From Methylobacterium sp. WSM2598 (GTDB lineage: Bacteria; Pseudomonadota; Alphaproteobacteria; Rhizobiales; Beijerinckiaceae): a stretch of 64,000 nucleotides of DNA. Shown here in pieces: positions 1 through 8,889 of this stretch. The stretch spans positions 2,159,933 through 2,223,932 of the forward strand of contig NZ_KB900609.1 in assembly GCF_000379105.1 (NCBI RefSeq). The letters are read 5' to 3'. Under the pieces are notes generated by a model that did no database searches, was not told where the DNA came from, and was given only the letters and a program-made list of their open reading frames with translations. Positions within the stretch are counted from its first letter, which is position 1; the number at the start of each line of letters is the position of its first letter. The translations under genes and the position numbers were made by a program.

Positions 1-1
1 C

Positions 2-94
2 TCTCAACTGATGGGCGACGCGGTTCGTGAAGCATCGAGCGGGCGGCTTGAGCGGACAAACCTTGCCGAGAGCTGGCGTGAAACCGGACGTTAA
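2..94 (+). CDS. 3' end of an unidentified protein (partial)
   Basis: An open frame enters from the left edge and ends at a TAA at 92-94, giving a 30-residue tail that ends LAESWRETGR. The tail is charged, with a plausible amphipathic helix (DAVREASSGRLERTN), and has no frameshift. The next gene on this strand starts about 80 nt later. I cannot assign a family from so short a piece, and the frame could be a chance reading. Confidence 0.35.
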   Translation, partial: SQLMGDAVREASSGRLERTNLAESWRETGR

Positions 95-174
95 CCACCA
101 CGGCATAACGCTACGCTGATACCAGCCGGTCCGGGCCATGGCGGCAGCGGGCCGGGAGCGAGGTGAGGTCGCCC

Positions 175-369
175 ATGTCCCGTGTCATCGCCCACCCGGC
201 CCGTCCGGGACAGGCCCGCCGGAGGACCCGGCGCGGCGCGTGGCGGCCGGTCGAGGCGATCGGCCTCATCGCGGCAGGACTGACGCTCCTGGTGATCGGG
301 ACCGCCCTGAGCGTGGCGGACGCGATCGATGCCTCGCTCGCCGAGTTCCCCCGCCAGCACCTCGACTGA
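175..369 (+). CDS. small single-pass membrane protein, unknown function
   Basis: The 64-residue protein has an Arg-rich N-terminal stretch (residues about 8-24) followed by one hydrophobic segment (IGLIAAGLTLLVIGTALSVA) and a short acidic tail. Positive charge before the helix suggests an N-in orientation in the inner membrane. The ATG at 175 is preceded by a purine-rich AGGTGAGG. An in-frame ATG at 163 would add four residues and lacks a better ribosome site. No family is recognised. Confidence 0.5.
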   Translation: MSRVIAHPARPGQARRRTRRGAWRPVEAIGLIAAGLTLLVIGTALSVADAIDASLAEFPRQHLD

Positions 370-653
370 GCAAGCGAACATCCCGCAATGTCCGGCGCGA
401 TCGCCCCGCCGGAATTCGAGGTGTCGTCTCGGGCCGCGGGCCGGTCTGGCGCGGATCTCCCTCGAGAAGAAACAGGCGATGAGGCCGGACGGTGCCGGCA
501 ATCCCCCCCTTCCTCATGACGGGCGGCGAGCGAGAGCTGCGCCCCGAAGCATCCTGAACGGTGATCCGAACGGGTGACCGTCGAGCGGGCTTCGAGGCAG
601 CCCGCGTCTGCAGCTCAGCATGGGGAGAGGGCGATGCGCGGAAGGACGGGCGG

Positions 654-962
654 CTATTGGCCGCCGCCGCCGGACCCGTTGCCGCCGTTCCGCCCGTACT
701 GGGGAACGGGACGGGTCGTCTGCTCGGCGTTCGCGCCCGCCGCGGAATCGGATTCCAGCGTGCTCGCGCCGGTCCGGCCGGGCACGACCTCCACCGCACC
801 CGGGCCGCTCTTGTCGGGCGCGCCGAGCGAGCCGGTGACGTCCGGCGAGGCGGGGGCGACCAGGACGGCACCGCCCGGGATCCGAACCGGGGTCTCGACG
901 ATCTGGGCGAGGGCGCAGGTGGGGAGGCCGAGCGCGAGCGCGGCCGTGGCGAGCCTGATCAT
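654..962 (-). CDS. small exported protein, Gly/Pro-rich, unknown function
   Basis: The 102-residue product begins with a clear Sec signal peptide (MIRLATAALALGLPTCALAQ) with likely cleavage after CALA. The mature part is low in complexity, rich in Pro, Gly, Ser and Ala, with a glycine-rich tail ending GNGSGGGGQ. The start at 962 is chosen because AAGGAACA lies at the right distance upstream and the signal peptide begins there; the frame stays open 40 codons further upstream but without signal-like sequence. Function is unknown. Confidence 0.6.
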   Translation of the reverse strand: MIRLATAALALGLPTCALAQIVETPVRIPGGAVLVAPASPDVTGSLGAPDKSGPGAVEVVPGRTGASTLESDSAAGANAEQTTRPVPQYGRNGGNGSGGGGQ

Positions 963-1014
963 GGTGTTCCTTGAGGTGAGGGGAGGGGCGGCGGGCCGCC
1001 GACCTGCCGGGCCA

Positions 1015-1046
1015 AGTCGCCAGCCAGGCGAGTCGCCAGCCAGGCG
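1015..1046. repeat. tandem duplication of a 16-bp unit
   Basis: Two adjacent identical copies of AGTCGCCAGCCAGGCG occupy 1015-1030 and 1031-1046. They lie in the leader of the small exported protein gene transcribed leftwards from 962. This looks like a local slippage duplication. Confidence 0.8.
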
Positions 1047-1116
1047 AGGGTTCGCGTCGTGCGAGCAAATTTTTTTGCACACAATCGATCGGCGCGAATC
1101 CGGGCCGGCGCGCGCC

Positions 1117-1251
1117 TCAGGCCAGGAAGGTCAGGACGGCCACCGCCACGGCACCGCCCGCGACCGCGAGACCGAGCAGGATCACGCTGCTCAATTGATC
1201 GGCGTCGTCGAGCGTGCGGCCCGACCGGTCGCGGAACGTATCGGAATCCAT
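1117..1251 (-). CDS. 44-residue membrane peptide, unknown function
   Basis: The protein MDSDTFRDRSGRTLDD... has a charged N-terminal half of about 20 residues and a single C-terminal transmembrane helix (SSVILLGLAVAGGAVAVAVL). The ATG at 1251 is preceded by AGGAG six bases upstream, which decides the start over a further-upstream in-frame ATG at 1335. It is tail-anchored in form and probably sits in the inner membrane. It belongs to no family that I can name. Confidence 0.55.
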   Translation of the reverse strand: MDSDTFRDRSGRTLDDADQLSSVILLGLAVAGGAVAVAVLTFLA

Positions 1252-1429
1252 GACGATCTCCTGGTTGGCGGGATCCGGCGGGGCAACGCCCCGGCACGCG
1301 CTCCGGTCGCGCGCGATATGGCCGCACCCGACCAATAAAGCCGATCATCGGTCCGCCGCCCGGCCGGACCGACCGCAAACTCTCCGACATCCTCCGTCAG
1401 CAAGTCCGGCGCAACACACTCTATTGGGC

Positions 1430-1458
1430 TTGACACGTCATCTTCGACCAAAGTACGA
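1430..1458 (+). promoter_or_regulatory. possible sigma70-type promoter
   Basis: A perfect TTGACA at 1430-1435 stands 17 bp from a weak -10 region (GTACGA around 1453-1458), about 25 bp ahead of the start at 1484. The -35 match is good and the -10 match is poor, so the assignment is tentative. Confidence 0.35.
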
Positions 1459-1483
1459 AGACTTGCGGCCAGGGATGACGCGC

Positions 1484-1771
1484 ATGAATAGCGAGGCGGC
1501 TTCATATAATCTGTTTTGCAGTGCACAGAAGCGGGAGCTTTATTGTGCAGTGCCGGCCTGGATGCCCGTTCCGTCATTCATCCGGATGCCGGCCTGGCAG
1601 TTCGTGACGGTCATCGACGACGTCGCCGATGCGCCCCGCGGCTTCGTCTCGGCGGCGGCCCGGCAGGCGGCACGGTGGAACGGCTACTACCTGTTCCAGT
1701 CCTGGGGCCTCGCCGTGATGCGGCGGGCGCGGCCGGACGCCATCCCGGACGCCATCCCGAACGCTGCCTGA
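1484..1771 (+). CDS. hypothetical protein, 95 residues
   Basis: The frame gives a soluble-looking protein with two cysteines near the N-terminus (NLFCSAQKRELYC), an internal near-repeat of PAW, and a C-terminal short repeat PDAIPDAIPNAA encoded by a duplicated 15-bp stretch. An ATG at 1475 is also in frame; 1484 is preferred because CAGGGA lies seven to nine bases upstream. No domain is recognised, and the composition near the 5' end is less GC-rich than in the neighbours. Confidence 0.5.
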   Translation: MNSEAASYNLFCSAQKRELYCAVPAWMPVPSFIRMPAWQFVTVIDDVADAPRGFVSAAARQAARWNGYYLFQSWGLAVMRRARPDAIPDAIPNAA

Positions 1772-1817
1772 GCCGCGCCGCCGGCGCGCGGTCGGGAATC
1801 GTTTACCGAGGCCCGCC

Positions 1818-1823
1818 TAGACT
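1818..1823 (+). promoter_or_regulatory. TAGACT -10-like motif
   Basis: TAGACT is embedded in CCTAGACTGG about 80 bp before the GT-C-like gene. The same core recurs upstream of the acyl-CoA ligase gene (33702) and the ABC-like gene (43567), always on the coding strand. It matches the key positions of a -10 box, but no clear -35 is visible. Confidence 0.35.
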
Positions 1824-1903
1824 GGGCACGTGCCTCGCGGCGGGTCGCCGCGGCCGTTCCCGCGTCGGCGCACCGCGGCGACGCCCGATCACCGCGGTGC
1901 GTC

Positions 1904-3667
1904 ATGTCTCTCCCGCAAGCACCGTCCGTCGACGGCTGGTCCCTCGGTCGACCCTCGCCCGCGCTCCGCGGCCTGCGACTCGGCCTGCTGGCGGGGCTCC
2001 TCACGGTCGCAGCGGTCGCGCTGCTGCTGCCCCTCGGGCTGCTCGCCGAGGGCAGCCTCGTGACGGTGTTCTTCAACACCGACCGGGCGGCCTCGGGCGC
2101 CGTCGCCCTGAGCCTCCTCTTGGCGCTCGCGGGGCTCCGGGCGCGCGCCGGAGTGCCGGCCGCTTGGCATCGGCTGGCGGCCCGGCCCGGACGGGGCGGC
2201 GCGGTCCTCGCCGCGGGCGTCGCGGCGGCGGCGGCCGGCCTCACCCTCCTGCTCCATCGCGGCCACCCGCTCTCCTACGACGAGGCGATGGCGGTCTTCG
2301 ACGCGCGAATCATCGGGAGCGGGCACCTCGTCGCACCGCTGCCGGAGGCGTGGCGGGACTACGCCCCGGCCCTGGCGCCCTTCTTCCTGCTCCCCGTCCC
2401 GGGGCACGCGGGCTGGGTCTCGTCCTACCTGCCGGTCAACGCGGCCCTTCGGGCGGGCTTCGGGCTCCTCGGCCTCGAAGCCCTGACCGGACCGATCCTG
2501 GCCGCGGCGGCGGCGTGGCTCGTCGTCGCCGTCGCCCGGCGCCTGTGGCCGGCCAGACCCGACGCCGCGATCCTCGCGGGCCTGCTCCTGGCCACCGCCC
2601 CGCAGGTGCTGGTGACGGCGACCACCGCCTACGCGATGACCGCCCACCTCACCCTCAACCTGCTCTGGCTGCGCCTCTTCCTGCGGGGCGGGCGGCTCGG
2701 CCACGCGGGCGCCGCCGTGGTCGCCTTCCTGGCCTGCGGGTTGCACCAGATCGTCTTCCACCCCCTGTTCGCGCTTCCCTTCCTGGCGGGCCTGCTGCCG
2801 GCCCGGCGCTGGCGCCTCGCCGGCTTCTACCTCGCGGCCTACGCCCTGATCGGAATAGTCTGGGTGCTGTACTGGAAGCTGGCCGTGGCAGCCTCCGGGC
2901 TCGCGCAGCAGGAAGCCGGCGCCGGCCTGGGGGGCGGCTACCTCGCGGCGCGCGCCGCCGAGCAGATCGGCACGGTCGGCCCCTTCGCGCGCGACCAGAT
3001 GGTCAAGAACCTCGTGCGCTTCCTCATCTGGGAGAATCCCCTGGTCCTGCCGCTCGGCCTCCTGGCCTGGCCGGCCCTGCGCCGGGGCGACGGGGTGCTG
3101 CGGCCGCTCGCGGCGGGCCTCCTGCTCACCTGCGCGGCGATGGCGGTTCTCTCGCCCTTCCAGGGCCACGGCTGGGGCTACCGCTACCTGCACGGGATGA
3201 TCGGCAGCGCCTGCCTGCTCGCCGCCGCCGGCTGGATCGAGGCGACGCGGGGCCGCGCGCCCGACGCGCTCGCGCGGGCGCGCGGCAGCGTGGGCCTTGC
3301 CTGCCTCGCCTGCCTCGCCCTGGTGCTTCCGGTGCACGCGCGCGTGGCGCACGCTTTCGCGGCCCCCTACGTGGCGGCCGACGCGGCGATCGCCCGCGCG
3401 GAGGCCGACATCGTCGTCGTCAACGACGACAGGCTCGCCTTCGCGGCCGACCTCGTGCGCAACGCGCCCGACCTCTCGAACCGCCCGCTGCGGCTCCACC
3501 TGCAGGCGATGGACGCCGCGCAGCTCGAAACCCTGTGCGGGCGCGGGCGGATCGCCACCTTCGCGGCGGAGCAGGGCCACCGGCTCGGCATCCCCGAATT
3601 CGTGACCCCGCGGGCGCGGGTGCCGCTGCCGATCCCCTGCGCGACGACGCCCGTCCCGGTGCCCTGA
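1904..3667 (+). CDS. polytopic membrane protein, GT-C glycosyltransferase-like
   Basis: This 587-residue protein has about ten to twelve hydrophobic helices spread from residue 25 to about 480 and a soluble C-terminal part of roughly 100 residues. The first large periplasmic loop carries SYDEAMAVFD (about residue 124), the kind of acidic pair that serves as catalytic and metal site in GT-C enzymes such as ArnT/PMT-type transferases using polyprenyl-phosphate sugars. Topology and length fit that superfamily; the sugar and acceptor are unknown. No lipid A, glycan or O-antigen genes lie nearby. The family call rests on topology and one motif, so a plain uncharacterised membrane protein is the alternative. 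Confidence 0.6.
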   Translation: MSLPQAPSVDGWSLGRPSPALRGLRLGLLAGLLTVAAVALLLPLGLLAEGSLVTVFFNTDRAASGAVALSLLLALAGLRARAGVPAAWHRLAARPGRGGAVLAAGVAAAAAGLTLLLHRGHPLSYDEAMAVFDARIIGSGHLVAPLPEAWRDYAPALAPFFLLPVPGHAGWVSSYLPVNAALRAGFGLLGLEALTGPILAAAAAWLVVAVARRLWPARPDAAILAGLLLATAPQVLVTATTAYAMTAHLTLNLLWLRLFLRGGRLGHAGAAVVAFLACGLHQIVFHPLFALPFLAGLLPARRWRLAGFYLAAYALIGIVWVLYWKLAVAASGLAQQEAGAGLGGGYLAARAAEQIGTVGPFARDQMVKNLVRFLIWENPLVLPLGLLAWPALRRGDGVLRPLAAGLLLTCAAMAVLSPFQGHGWGYRYLHGMIGSACLLAAAGWIEATRGRAPDALARARGSVGLACLACLALVLPVHARVAHAFAAPYVAADAAIARAEADIVVVNDDRLAFAADLVRNAPDLSNRPLRLHLQAMDAAQLETLCGRGRIATFAAEQGHRLGIPEFVTPRARVPLPIPCATTPVPVP

Positions 3668-3962
3668 ACCTGCATGCGAGGGGGCCTCGGCTCGGCGGCG
3701 GGAACCGCGCGGGGACGATGACCCGAGCGGCCGTCTCGCGGCCCGATCCGCCCGAGGGTGCCGCCGGCCCGCCCGCATGCGGCTGCTCGGGCAGCCTCTA
3801 AATAGAAACTCGCTATGCTGGCGTGCGAGACTCTGATCTTATACACGCTCAGGTTTCATCCGTGAGGGACGGCGAAGCCGGTGCGCAACTCATACCCAAT
3901 CCGCTCGATCCCTCCGGGATGGCGGATTTGGGCTTCGCTCAGGCGCCGCTCAGGCGCGTGAG

Positions 3963-3993
3963 ACGGGATCCGCTTCGATCAAGCGGATCCCGT
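3963..3993. repeat. 13-bp perfect inverted repeat, 5-nt loop
   Basis: ACGGGATCCGCTT at 3963-3975 and its exact complement at 3981-3993 surround CGATC. The core, GGATCCGCTTGATC-like, also appears near 27441-27462, so it belongs to a recurring intergenic element. It lies between convergent genes and could end transcription from either side, though there is no T-run. Confidence 0.75.
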
Positions 3994-3999
3994 ATCATA

Positions 4000-4029
4000 C
4001 GTTTTCCGGAACTGACTTTGCGGAAAACG
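4000..4029 (-). terminator. hairpin just after glyS
   Basis: CGTTTTCCG (4000-4008) pairs with CGGAAAACG (4021-4029) around a 12-nt loop, starting three bases beyond the glyS stop codon. There is no uridine tract on the glyS strand, so it may stabilise the mRNA end instead of terminating by itself. Confidence 0.45.
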
Positions 4030-4031
4030 GA

Positions 4032-6146
4032 TCACCCCTCGATGCGGGAGAAATCCGCCACCGCCAGGGTCGCGGTCCGCAGGGCGCCGAGGAGCGCGAG
4101 GCGGTTCTCCCGCATGGCCGGGTCCTCGGCATTCACCGTGACCTTGTCGAAGAAGGCGTCGACCGGGGCGCGCAGGCCGGCGAGGGCCCGCATGGCGCCC
4201 TCGAAATCCTCCGCCGCCACCGCCCGCTCGGCCGCGCCCCGCGCCGCCGCGAGGGCCTCGGCGAGCGCCGTCTCCTCGGGCAGGGCGAAGCGCGCCGGGT
4301 CGGGCGCGCCGTCATGGGCGCGGCCGTCCTTCGTCTCCTCGATGCGCAGGATGTTGGCCGCGCGCCGGTAGCCGGCCAGGAGGTTGGTGCCGTCCTCGGT
4401 GTCGAGGAGGCGGCCGAGCGCCTCGACCCGCCGGACGACCAGCAGCAGGTCGTCCTGGCCCGGCAGGGCGAAGACCGCGTCGATCAGGTCGTGGCGGGCG
4501 CCCTGGTCGCGCAGGTGGACCTTGAGGCGGTCGGCGAAGAAGCCGAGGAGGTCCGCCGCGAAGCCGCCCGGCGCGGCCCCGTGCCCGCCCGCCGCCGCCG
4601 CGAGGGCGGGGAGGAGGGGCAGGCGCGCCCCGGCGCCGAGCACGAGGCGGATCACGCCGAGCGCCGCCCGCCGCAGGGCGTAGGGGTCCTTGCTGCCGGT
4701 CGGCTTCTCGTCGACGGACCAGAAGCCCACCAGGGTGTCGAGCTTGTCGGCGAGCGCCACCGCCACCGAGACCGGCCCGGTCGGCACCCGGTCGCCGGGC
4801 CCGAGCGGCTTGTAGTGCTCCTCGATCGCGGCGGCCACCGCCTCCGGCTCGCCCTGGAGCTCCGCGTAGTAGCGGCCCATCAGGCCCTGCAATTCGGGAA
4901 ACTCGCCGACCATCTCGGTGACGAGGTCGGCCTTGGCGAGGCGCGCCGCCCGCTCGGCCTCGGCCGGATCGGCCCCGACCACCGGGGCGAAGGCCCGGGC
5001 CAGGGCGGCGATGCGGCCGACCCGCGCCGCCTGGGTGCCGAGCTTCTCGTGGAAGACGATGTCGTCGAGCTTCGGCAGGCGCTCCGCCAGGGGGATCTTC
5101 CTGTCGGTCTCCCAGAAGAACTTCGCGTCCGAGAGCCGGGCCCGCACCACGCGCTCGTTGCCCGCCACGATCGCCGCCCCGCCGTCCGAGGCGGCGAGGT
5201 TCGAGACCAGGATGAAGGCGTTGGCGAGCCGCTCGCGGCCCTTGGCCGCCGGATCCGCCGCGGGCGCGCGCAGGACGAAGCACTTCTGGTTCGCCCGGAT
5301 CGTGGCGCGGATCACCTCGGGCGGGATGTCGAGGAAGCTCGCGTCGAAGGCGCCCATCAGGGTCACGGGCCACTCGACGAGGCCGGCCACCTCCTCCAGC
5401 AGGCCCTCGTCCTCGACGAGGTCGAGGCCGCGGGCGAAGGCGAGGTCGCGGGCATCGTGCAGGATGATGTCCTTGCGGCGATCCGCGTCGAGCACGACCT
5501 TGGCGCGCTCCAGCGCCGGCAGGTAATCGGCGAAGCGGCGCACCTCGATCGGGCCGGGGCTGAGGAAACGGTGGCCGTAGGTGGTGAAACCCGCCTCGAT
5601 CCCGTCGACCCGGAAGGGCACCCGCTCGGGCGTCTCGGTCTCGGGACCGAACGTGGCCACGATGGCGTGGAGCGGGCGCACCCAGCGCAGGGCGCCGGGC
5701 TCGGCCGAGGCCGCGCCCCAGCGCATGGATTTCGGCCACGGGAAGGCGCGGATGATCGCGGGCAGGATCTCGGCCAGCACGTCGAGCGTCTCGCGGCCGG
5801 GCCGCTCGATCACCGCCACGTAGAACTCGCCCTTCTTCGGGTCGGCGACGACCCGGGCCTGGTCGAGGCTCGCGAGCCCGGCGCTCTTGAGGAAGCCCTG
5901 CACGGCGGCCTCGGGCGCGCCCACGCGGGGTCCCTTGCGCTCCTCGCGCACGTCCTGGCCGCGCACGGGGAGCCCCGCGACGTGGAGGGCGAGGCGCCGG
6001 GGCGTCGAGAAGGCCTTGGCGCCCTCGTAAAGGAAGCCGCGCTCGACCAGCGCGTCGGTGACGAGCTTGCGCAGGTCCTCGGCGGCCCTGCGCTGCATGC
6101 GGGCGGGGATTTCCTCGGAGAAGAGTTCGAGCAGGAGGTCGGGCAT
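4032..6146 (-). CDS. glyS: glycine--tRNA ligase beta subunit
   Basis: This is the 704-residue beta subunit of the alpha2beta2 bacterial glycyl-tRNA synthetase, which contributes tRNA binding while the alpha subunit activates glycine. The N-terminus ([18 protein letters not shown]) is diagnostic, and the central HD-like region and C-terminal DALR-type anticodon-binding region are present at full family length. The start at 6146 fits the family. It lies 91 nt downstream of glyQ on the same strand and is very likely cotranscribed with it. Confidence 0.97.
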   Translation of the reverse strand: MPDLLLELFSEEIPARMQRRAAEDLRKLVTDALVERGFLYEGAKAFSTPRRLALHVAGLPVRGQDVREERKGPRVGAPEAAVQGFLKSAGLASLDQARVVADPKKGEFYVAVIERPGRETLDVLAEILPAIIRAFPWPKSMRWGAASAEPGALRWVRPLHAIVATFGPETETPERVPFRVDGIEAGFTTYGHRFLSPGPIEVRRFADYLPALERAKVVLDADRRKDIILHDARDLAFARGLDLVEDEGLLEEVAGLVEWPVTLMGAFDASFLDIPPEVIRATIRANQKCFVLRAPAADPAAKGRERLANAFILVSNLAASDGGAAIVAGNERVVRARLSDAKFFWETDRKIPLAERLPKLDDIVFHEKLGTQAARVGRIAALARAFAPVVGADPAEAERAARLAKADLVTEMVGEFPELQGLMGRYYAELQGEPEAVAAAIEEHYKPLGPGDRVPTGPVSVAVALADKLDTLVGFWSVDEKPTGSKDPYALRRAALGVIRLVLGAGARLPLLPALAAAAGGHGAAPGGFAADLLGFFADRLKVHLRDQGARHDLIDAVFALPGQDDLLLVVRRVEALGRLLDTEDGTNLLAGYRRAANILRIEETKDGRAHDGAPDPARFALPEETALAEALAAARGAAERAVAAEDFEGAMRALAGLRAPVDAFFDKVTVNAEDPAMRENRLALLGALRTATLAVADFSRIEG

Positions 6147-6237
6147 CGGGCACCGGGGATCGGGGGAGGCGGGCGGGCCTCGGACGGGACGGCGGAGAGC
6201 CGGGGAGGGGCGTCGCGGAAGAGGATCCTCGGGCGCC

Positions 6238-7179
6238 TCAGCCGGCCGCGCCCCCCGCCTGGGTGCGCAGCCACGCCGCGCCGCAGGCCTTGGCGAGGTC
6301 GCGCACCCGCAGGATGTAGCTCTGGCGCTCCGTCACCGAGATCACCCCGCGCGCGTCGAGCAGGTTGAAGACGTGGCTCGCCTTGATGCACTGGTCGTAG
6401 GCCGGCTGCGCCATCCGGTGGCGGGCGTCGTTCGCCGCCGGGCCTGGCTCGCCGAAGTCGAGGTAGCGGCGGCAGGCCGCCTCCGCGTCGCGGAAGTGGC
6501 GGAAGAGCATCTCGGTATCCGCCGCCTCGAAATTGTGGCGCGAGTATTCCTGCTCGGCCTGCAGGAACACGTCGCCGTAGCTGACCCGCTCCGGCCCGTC
6601 GAGGCCGTTGAAGTTGAGGTCGTAGACGTTCTCGACGCCCTGGACGTACATGGCGAGGCGCTCGAGCCCGTAGGTGAGCTCGCCCGCCACCGGGGCGCAT
6701 TCGAAGCCCGCGACCTGCTGGAAGTAGGTGAACTGGCTCACCTCCATCCCGTCGCACCAGCATTCCCAGCCGAGGCCCCAGGCGCCCAGCGTCGGGCTCT
6801 CCCAGTCGTCCTCGACGAAGCGTATGTCGTGGAGGGCGAGGTCGACCCCGATTACCCGCAGCGAGGCGAGGTAGAGGTCCTGCAGGTCGGGCGGATTCGG
6901 CTTCAGGATGACCTGGAACTGGTAATAGTGCTGGAGCCGGTTCGGGTTCTCGCCGTAGCGCCCGTCCTTCGGGCGGCGCGAGGGCTGCACGTAGGCGGCC
7001 TTCCACGGCCGGGGCCCGAGCGCCCGCAGGGTCGTCGCCGGGTGGAAGGTGCCGGCGCCCACCTCCATGTCGTAGGGCTGCAGGATCACGCAGCCCTGCG
7101 CGGCCCAGAAGCGCTGCAGCGTCAGGATCAGGCCCTGGAACGAGCGCGTCGGCTGAAGGGCGTCGTCGGTGGCGGTCAT
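6238..7179 (-). CDS. glyQ: glycine--tRNA ligase alpha subunit
   Basis: The 313-residue alpha subunit catalyses glycyl-adenylate formation and transfer to tRNA-Gly together with GlyS. Class II features are plain: [18 protein letters not shown] near residue 27-44, and the conserved [18 protein letters not shown] and [12 protein letters not shown] stretches. The ATG at 7179 ([16 protein letters not shown]) is chosen over an upstream in-frame ATG at 7227 because family members begin close to the SFQGL block. It forms an operon with glyS downstream. Confidence 0.97.
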   Translation of the reverse strand: MTATDDALQPTRSFQGLILTLQRFWAAQGCVILQPYDMEVGAGTFHPATTLRALGPRPWKAAYVQPSRRPKDGRYGENPNRLQHYYQFQVILKPNPPDLQDLYLASLRVIGVDLALHDIRFVEDDWESPTLGAWGLGWECWCDGMEVSQFTYFQQVAGFECAPVAGELTYGLERLAMYVQGVENVYDLNFNGLDGPERVSYGDVFLQAEQEYSRHNFEAADTEMLFRHFRDAEAACRRYLDFGEPGPAANDARHRMAQPAYDQCIKASHVFNLLDARGVISVTERQSYILRVRDLAKACGAAWLRTQAGGAAG

Positions 7180-7229
7180 CGGGTTCTCGCGGACAGGCCC
7201 GGCCCGTTTACGGGCGGGCCTCCCCAAGT

Positions 7230-7265
7230 CAACCCGGAGCTCTCAACCCGGAGCTCTCAACCCGA
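7230..7265. repeat. 14-bp tandem repeat, about 2.5 copies
   Basis: CAACCCGGAGCTCT occurs at 7230-7243 and 7244-7257, followed by a partial third copy. It fills the gap between glyQ and the SppA-like gene, both transcribed leftwards, so it sits in the glyQ leader. Confidence 0.8.
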
Positions 7266-7270
7266 TCCTC

Positions 7271-8134
7271 CTAGAGGCCGAAGCGCGCATAGGCGGCGCG
7301 CTCCTCCAGCACGGCCAGCGCGCCCTCGACCAGGGCGAGGCCCTCCGCGCCGGGCTCCCTGCGCCGCAGCAGCCGGGCGAGGAGGCCGCCGCGCACCTGC
7401 TCGACGACGCGGATCTCGACCTTGTCGCCGTAGCGGGCGCGCAGCACCCCGCGCAGATCGCCGAGGGCGTCGACGAGGCCGAGGGCGAGGGCCTGGCGCC
7501 CGCTCCAGACCGCGCCGGAAAACAGGTCGGCCGGTTCCCCCGACAGGGAGGGCCGGCGGGCGCGCACGAGGTCGGTGAACAGGGCCTGGATGTCCGCCTG
7601 GATCCCCTTGAGCCGGGCGACGTCGGCGGGGTCCTCCGGCCGGAAGGGATCCAGCATCGCCTTCGAGGGGCCGGTCGTGTGCACCCGCCGCTCGACGCCG
7701 AGCCGCTCGAGCAGGCCCTGGAAGCCGAACCCGGCCGAGACCACCCCGATCGAGCCGACGAGGGAGGAGGGATCCGCGACGATCTCGTCGGCCGCGCAGG
7801 CGATCATGTAGCCGCCGGAGGCCGCCACATCCTCCACGAAGGCGAGCACTGGCAGCTTCTTCTCCTCGGCCAGGGCCCGGATCCGGTGATGGATCAGGTG
7901 CGACTGCGCCGCCGAGCCCCCTGGTGAGTTGATGACGAGCGCCACCGCCTTGAGGCCCGGCAGCCCGAAGGCCCGCTCCAGGGCCGGCGCGCAGGTGCCG
8001 AGGGACAGGCCCTGGCGCAGCGGCGAGACCGCGCCGATCGGGCCGCTGAGACGCACCACCGCGACGAGCGGGTGATCGCGCCGCCAGCGCGCGGGCAGGA
8101 GGGCGCGCAGGGCGGTGCGGAAGGCGGACGGCAT
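7271..8134 (-). CDS. S49 family signal peptide peptidase / protease IV-like
   Basis: The 287-residue protein matches the short SppA/SohB type of ClpP-fold serine peptidase, which cleaves leftover signal peptides or membrane-protein fragments. The nucleophile serine is in DVAASGGYMIA (about residue 106) and the general-base lysine in TGPSKAMLDPF (about residue 158); INSPGG near residue 69 is the oxyanion-strand motif. The start at 8134 gives a basic N-terminus without a strong transmembrane anchor, so the protein may be peripheral or cytoplasmic. It reads in the same direction as glyQS, 91 nt upstream of glyQ. Confidence 0.9.
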   Translation of the reverse strand: MPSAFRTALRALLPARWRRDHPLVAVVRLSGPIGAVSPLRQGLSLGTCAPALERAFGLPGLKAVALVINSPGGSAAQSHLIHHRIRALAEEKKLPVLAFVEDVAASGGYMIACAADEIVADPSSLVGSIGVVSAGFGFQGLLERLGVERRVHTTGPSKAMLDPFRPEDPADVARLKGIQADIQALFTDLVRARRPSLSGEPADLFSGAVWSGRQALALGLVDALGDLRGVLRARYGDKVEIRVVEQVRGGLLARLLRRREPGAEGLALVEGALAVLEERAAYARFGL

Positions 8135-8426
8135 GGCGGGTCGGGTCTCCCTCGGGTCGACCCGGCGGAGGTAGGCCGCGCCGCCGCCGCCCGCAAGCGC
8201 GACCTCTCGGTGGTTATTACGGACAGATGTCCGGCAGAATTGTGCCAAGTCTTGATTGAATGTTCACAGGGAAAGCATAGAATCGGGCGGCGGCTCACCG
8301 GTCCAACCCGTTTCCGAGGGGGGCCCGCGGGCGCGCATGAGGTCGGGCGTCCGCGCAGGGGCGCCCTCGTCTTGTCTCGCGTGCCCGCCGCAGGCCGCGC
8401 CGGGGACGGAACTCGGGAGAGCGTGG

Positions 8427-8726
8427 ATGCGTGTTCTTCGTTGGGTGACGGTCGTCCTGACCCTCGTCCTGGGCAGCCTCGGCCTCACGGCGGGCCGGAG
8501 CGAGGCGGCGGCCCTGCCGACCGCCGGCGCCATCGCCGCGGGCGACCTCTCGACGGCGGCCTCGCACGTCGAGAAGGCCTACTACTACCGGCGCTACTAC
8601 TACCGGCCCTATCGCCGCTACGGCTACTACCGGCCGTACCGCCGCTACTATTACTACCGGCCGTATCGGCGCTACTACTACTACCGGCCGTACCGGCGCT
8701 ATTACGGGCCGCGCTTCTACTTCTAG
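8427..8726 (+). CDS. exported Tyr/Arg-rich repeat protein
   Basis: The 99-residue protein has a signal peptide (MRVLRWVTVVLTLVLGSLG, likely cleavage near RSEAAA) and a C-terminal half made of about five tandem YYYRPYRR-type units. Such short, cationic, tyrosine-rich envelope proteins recur in Methylobacterium and relatives; their role is not known to me. GGGAGAGCGTGG precedes the ATG at 8427, and the frame upstream has no signal-like start. The repeats are encoded by near-identical DNA repeats, so copy number may vary between strains. Confidence 0.7.
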   Translation: MRVLRWVTVVLTLVLGSLGLTAGRSEAAALPTAGAIAAGDLSTAASHVEKAYYYRRYYYRPYRRYGYYRPYRRYYYYRPYRRYYYYRPYRRYYGPRFYF

Positions 8727-8889
8727 AGCATTGTCCGACGAAGCGGGCCGCCGGTTCGCCGCAGGCCATGCGGCACGCGCAAGAACCCGGAGCAGGAGCC
8801 GATCGCGACCCGGTCGGATCCCGCTCGCGGGATGACCGGACGAGCGCCTCGCGGCGCCCGGCCGCGCGGAGAGCCCCGCGCGGGGAGCC

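Larger units (their letters stand above)
3668..4031. other. intergenic stretch with hairpin repeats between convergent genes
   Basis: No credible gene. The 3' ends of the GT-C-like gene (+) and glyS (-) face each other here. It contains two strong inverted repeats (3963-3993 and 4000-4029), plus a looser palindrome near 3893-3925 (AATCCGC ... GCGGATT). The sequence is more AT-rich around 3800-3850 than the surroundings. Confidence 0.7.

Noticed and set aside
702..735. GGAAC followed by CGTT inside the small exported protein gene
   Set aside because: The spacer is about 20 bp, too long for an EcfG promoter, and the site is inside a gene on the other strand.
1889..3778. A 629-codon reverse frame opposite the GT-C-like gene
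   Set aside because: Composition is Arg/Gln/Glu-rich shadow sequence with no domain; the forward frame has clear membrane helices.
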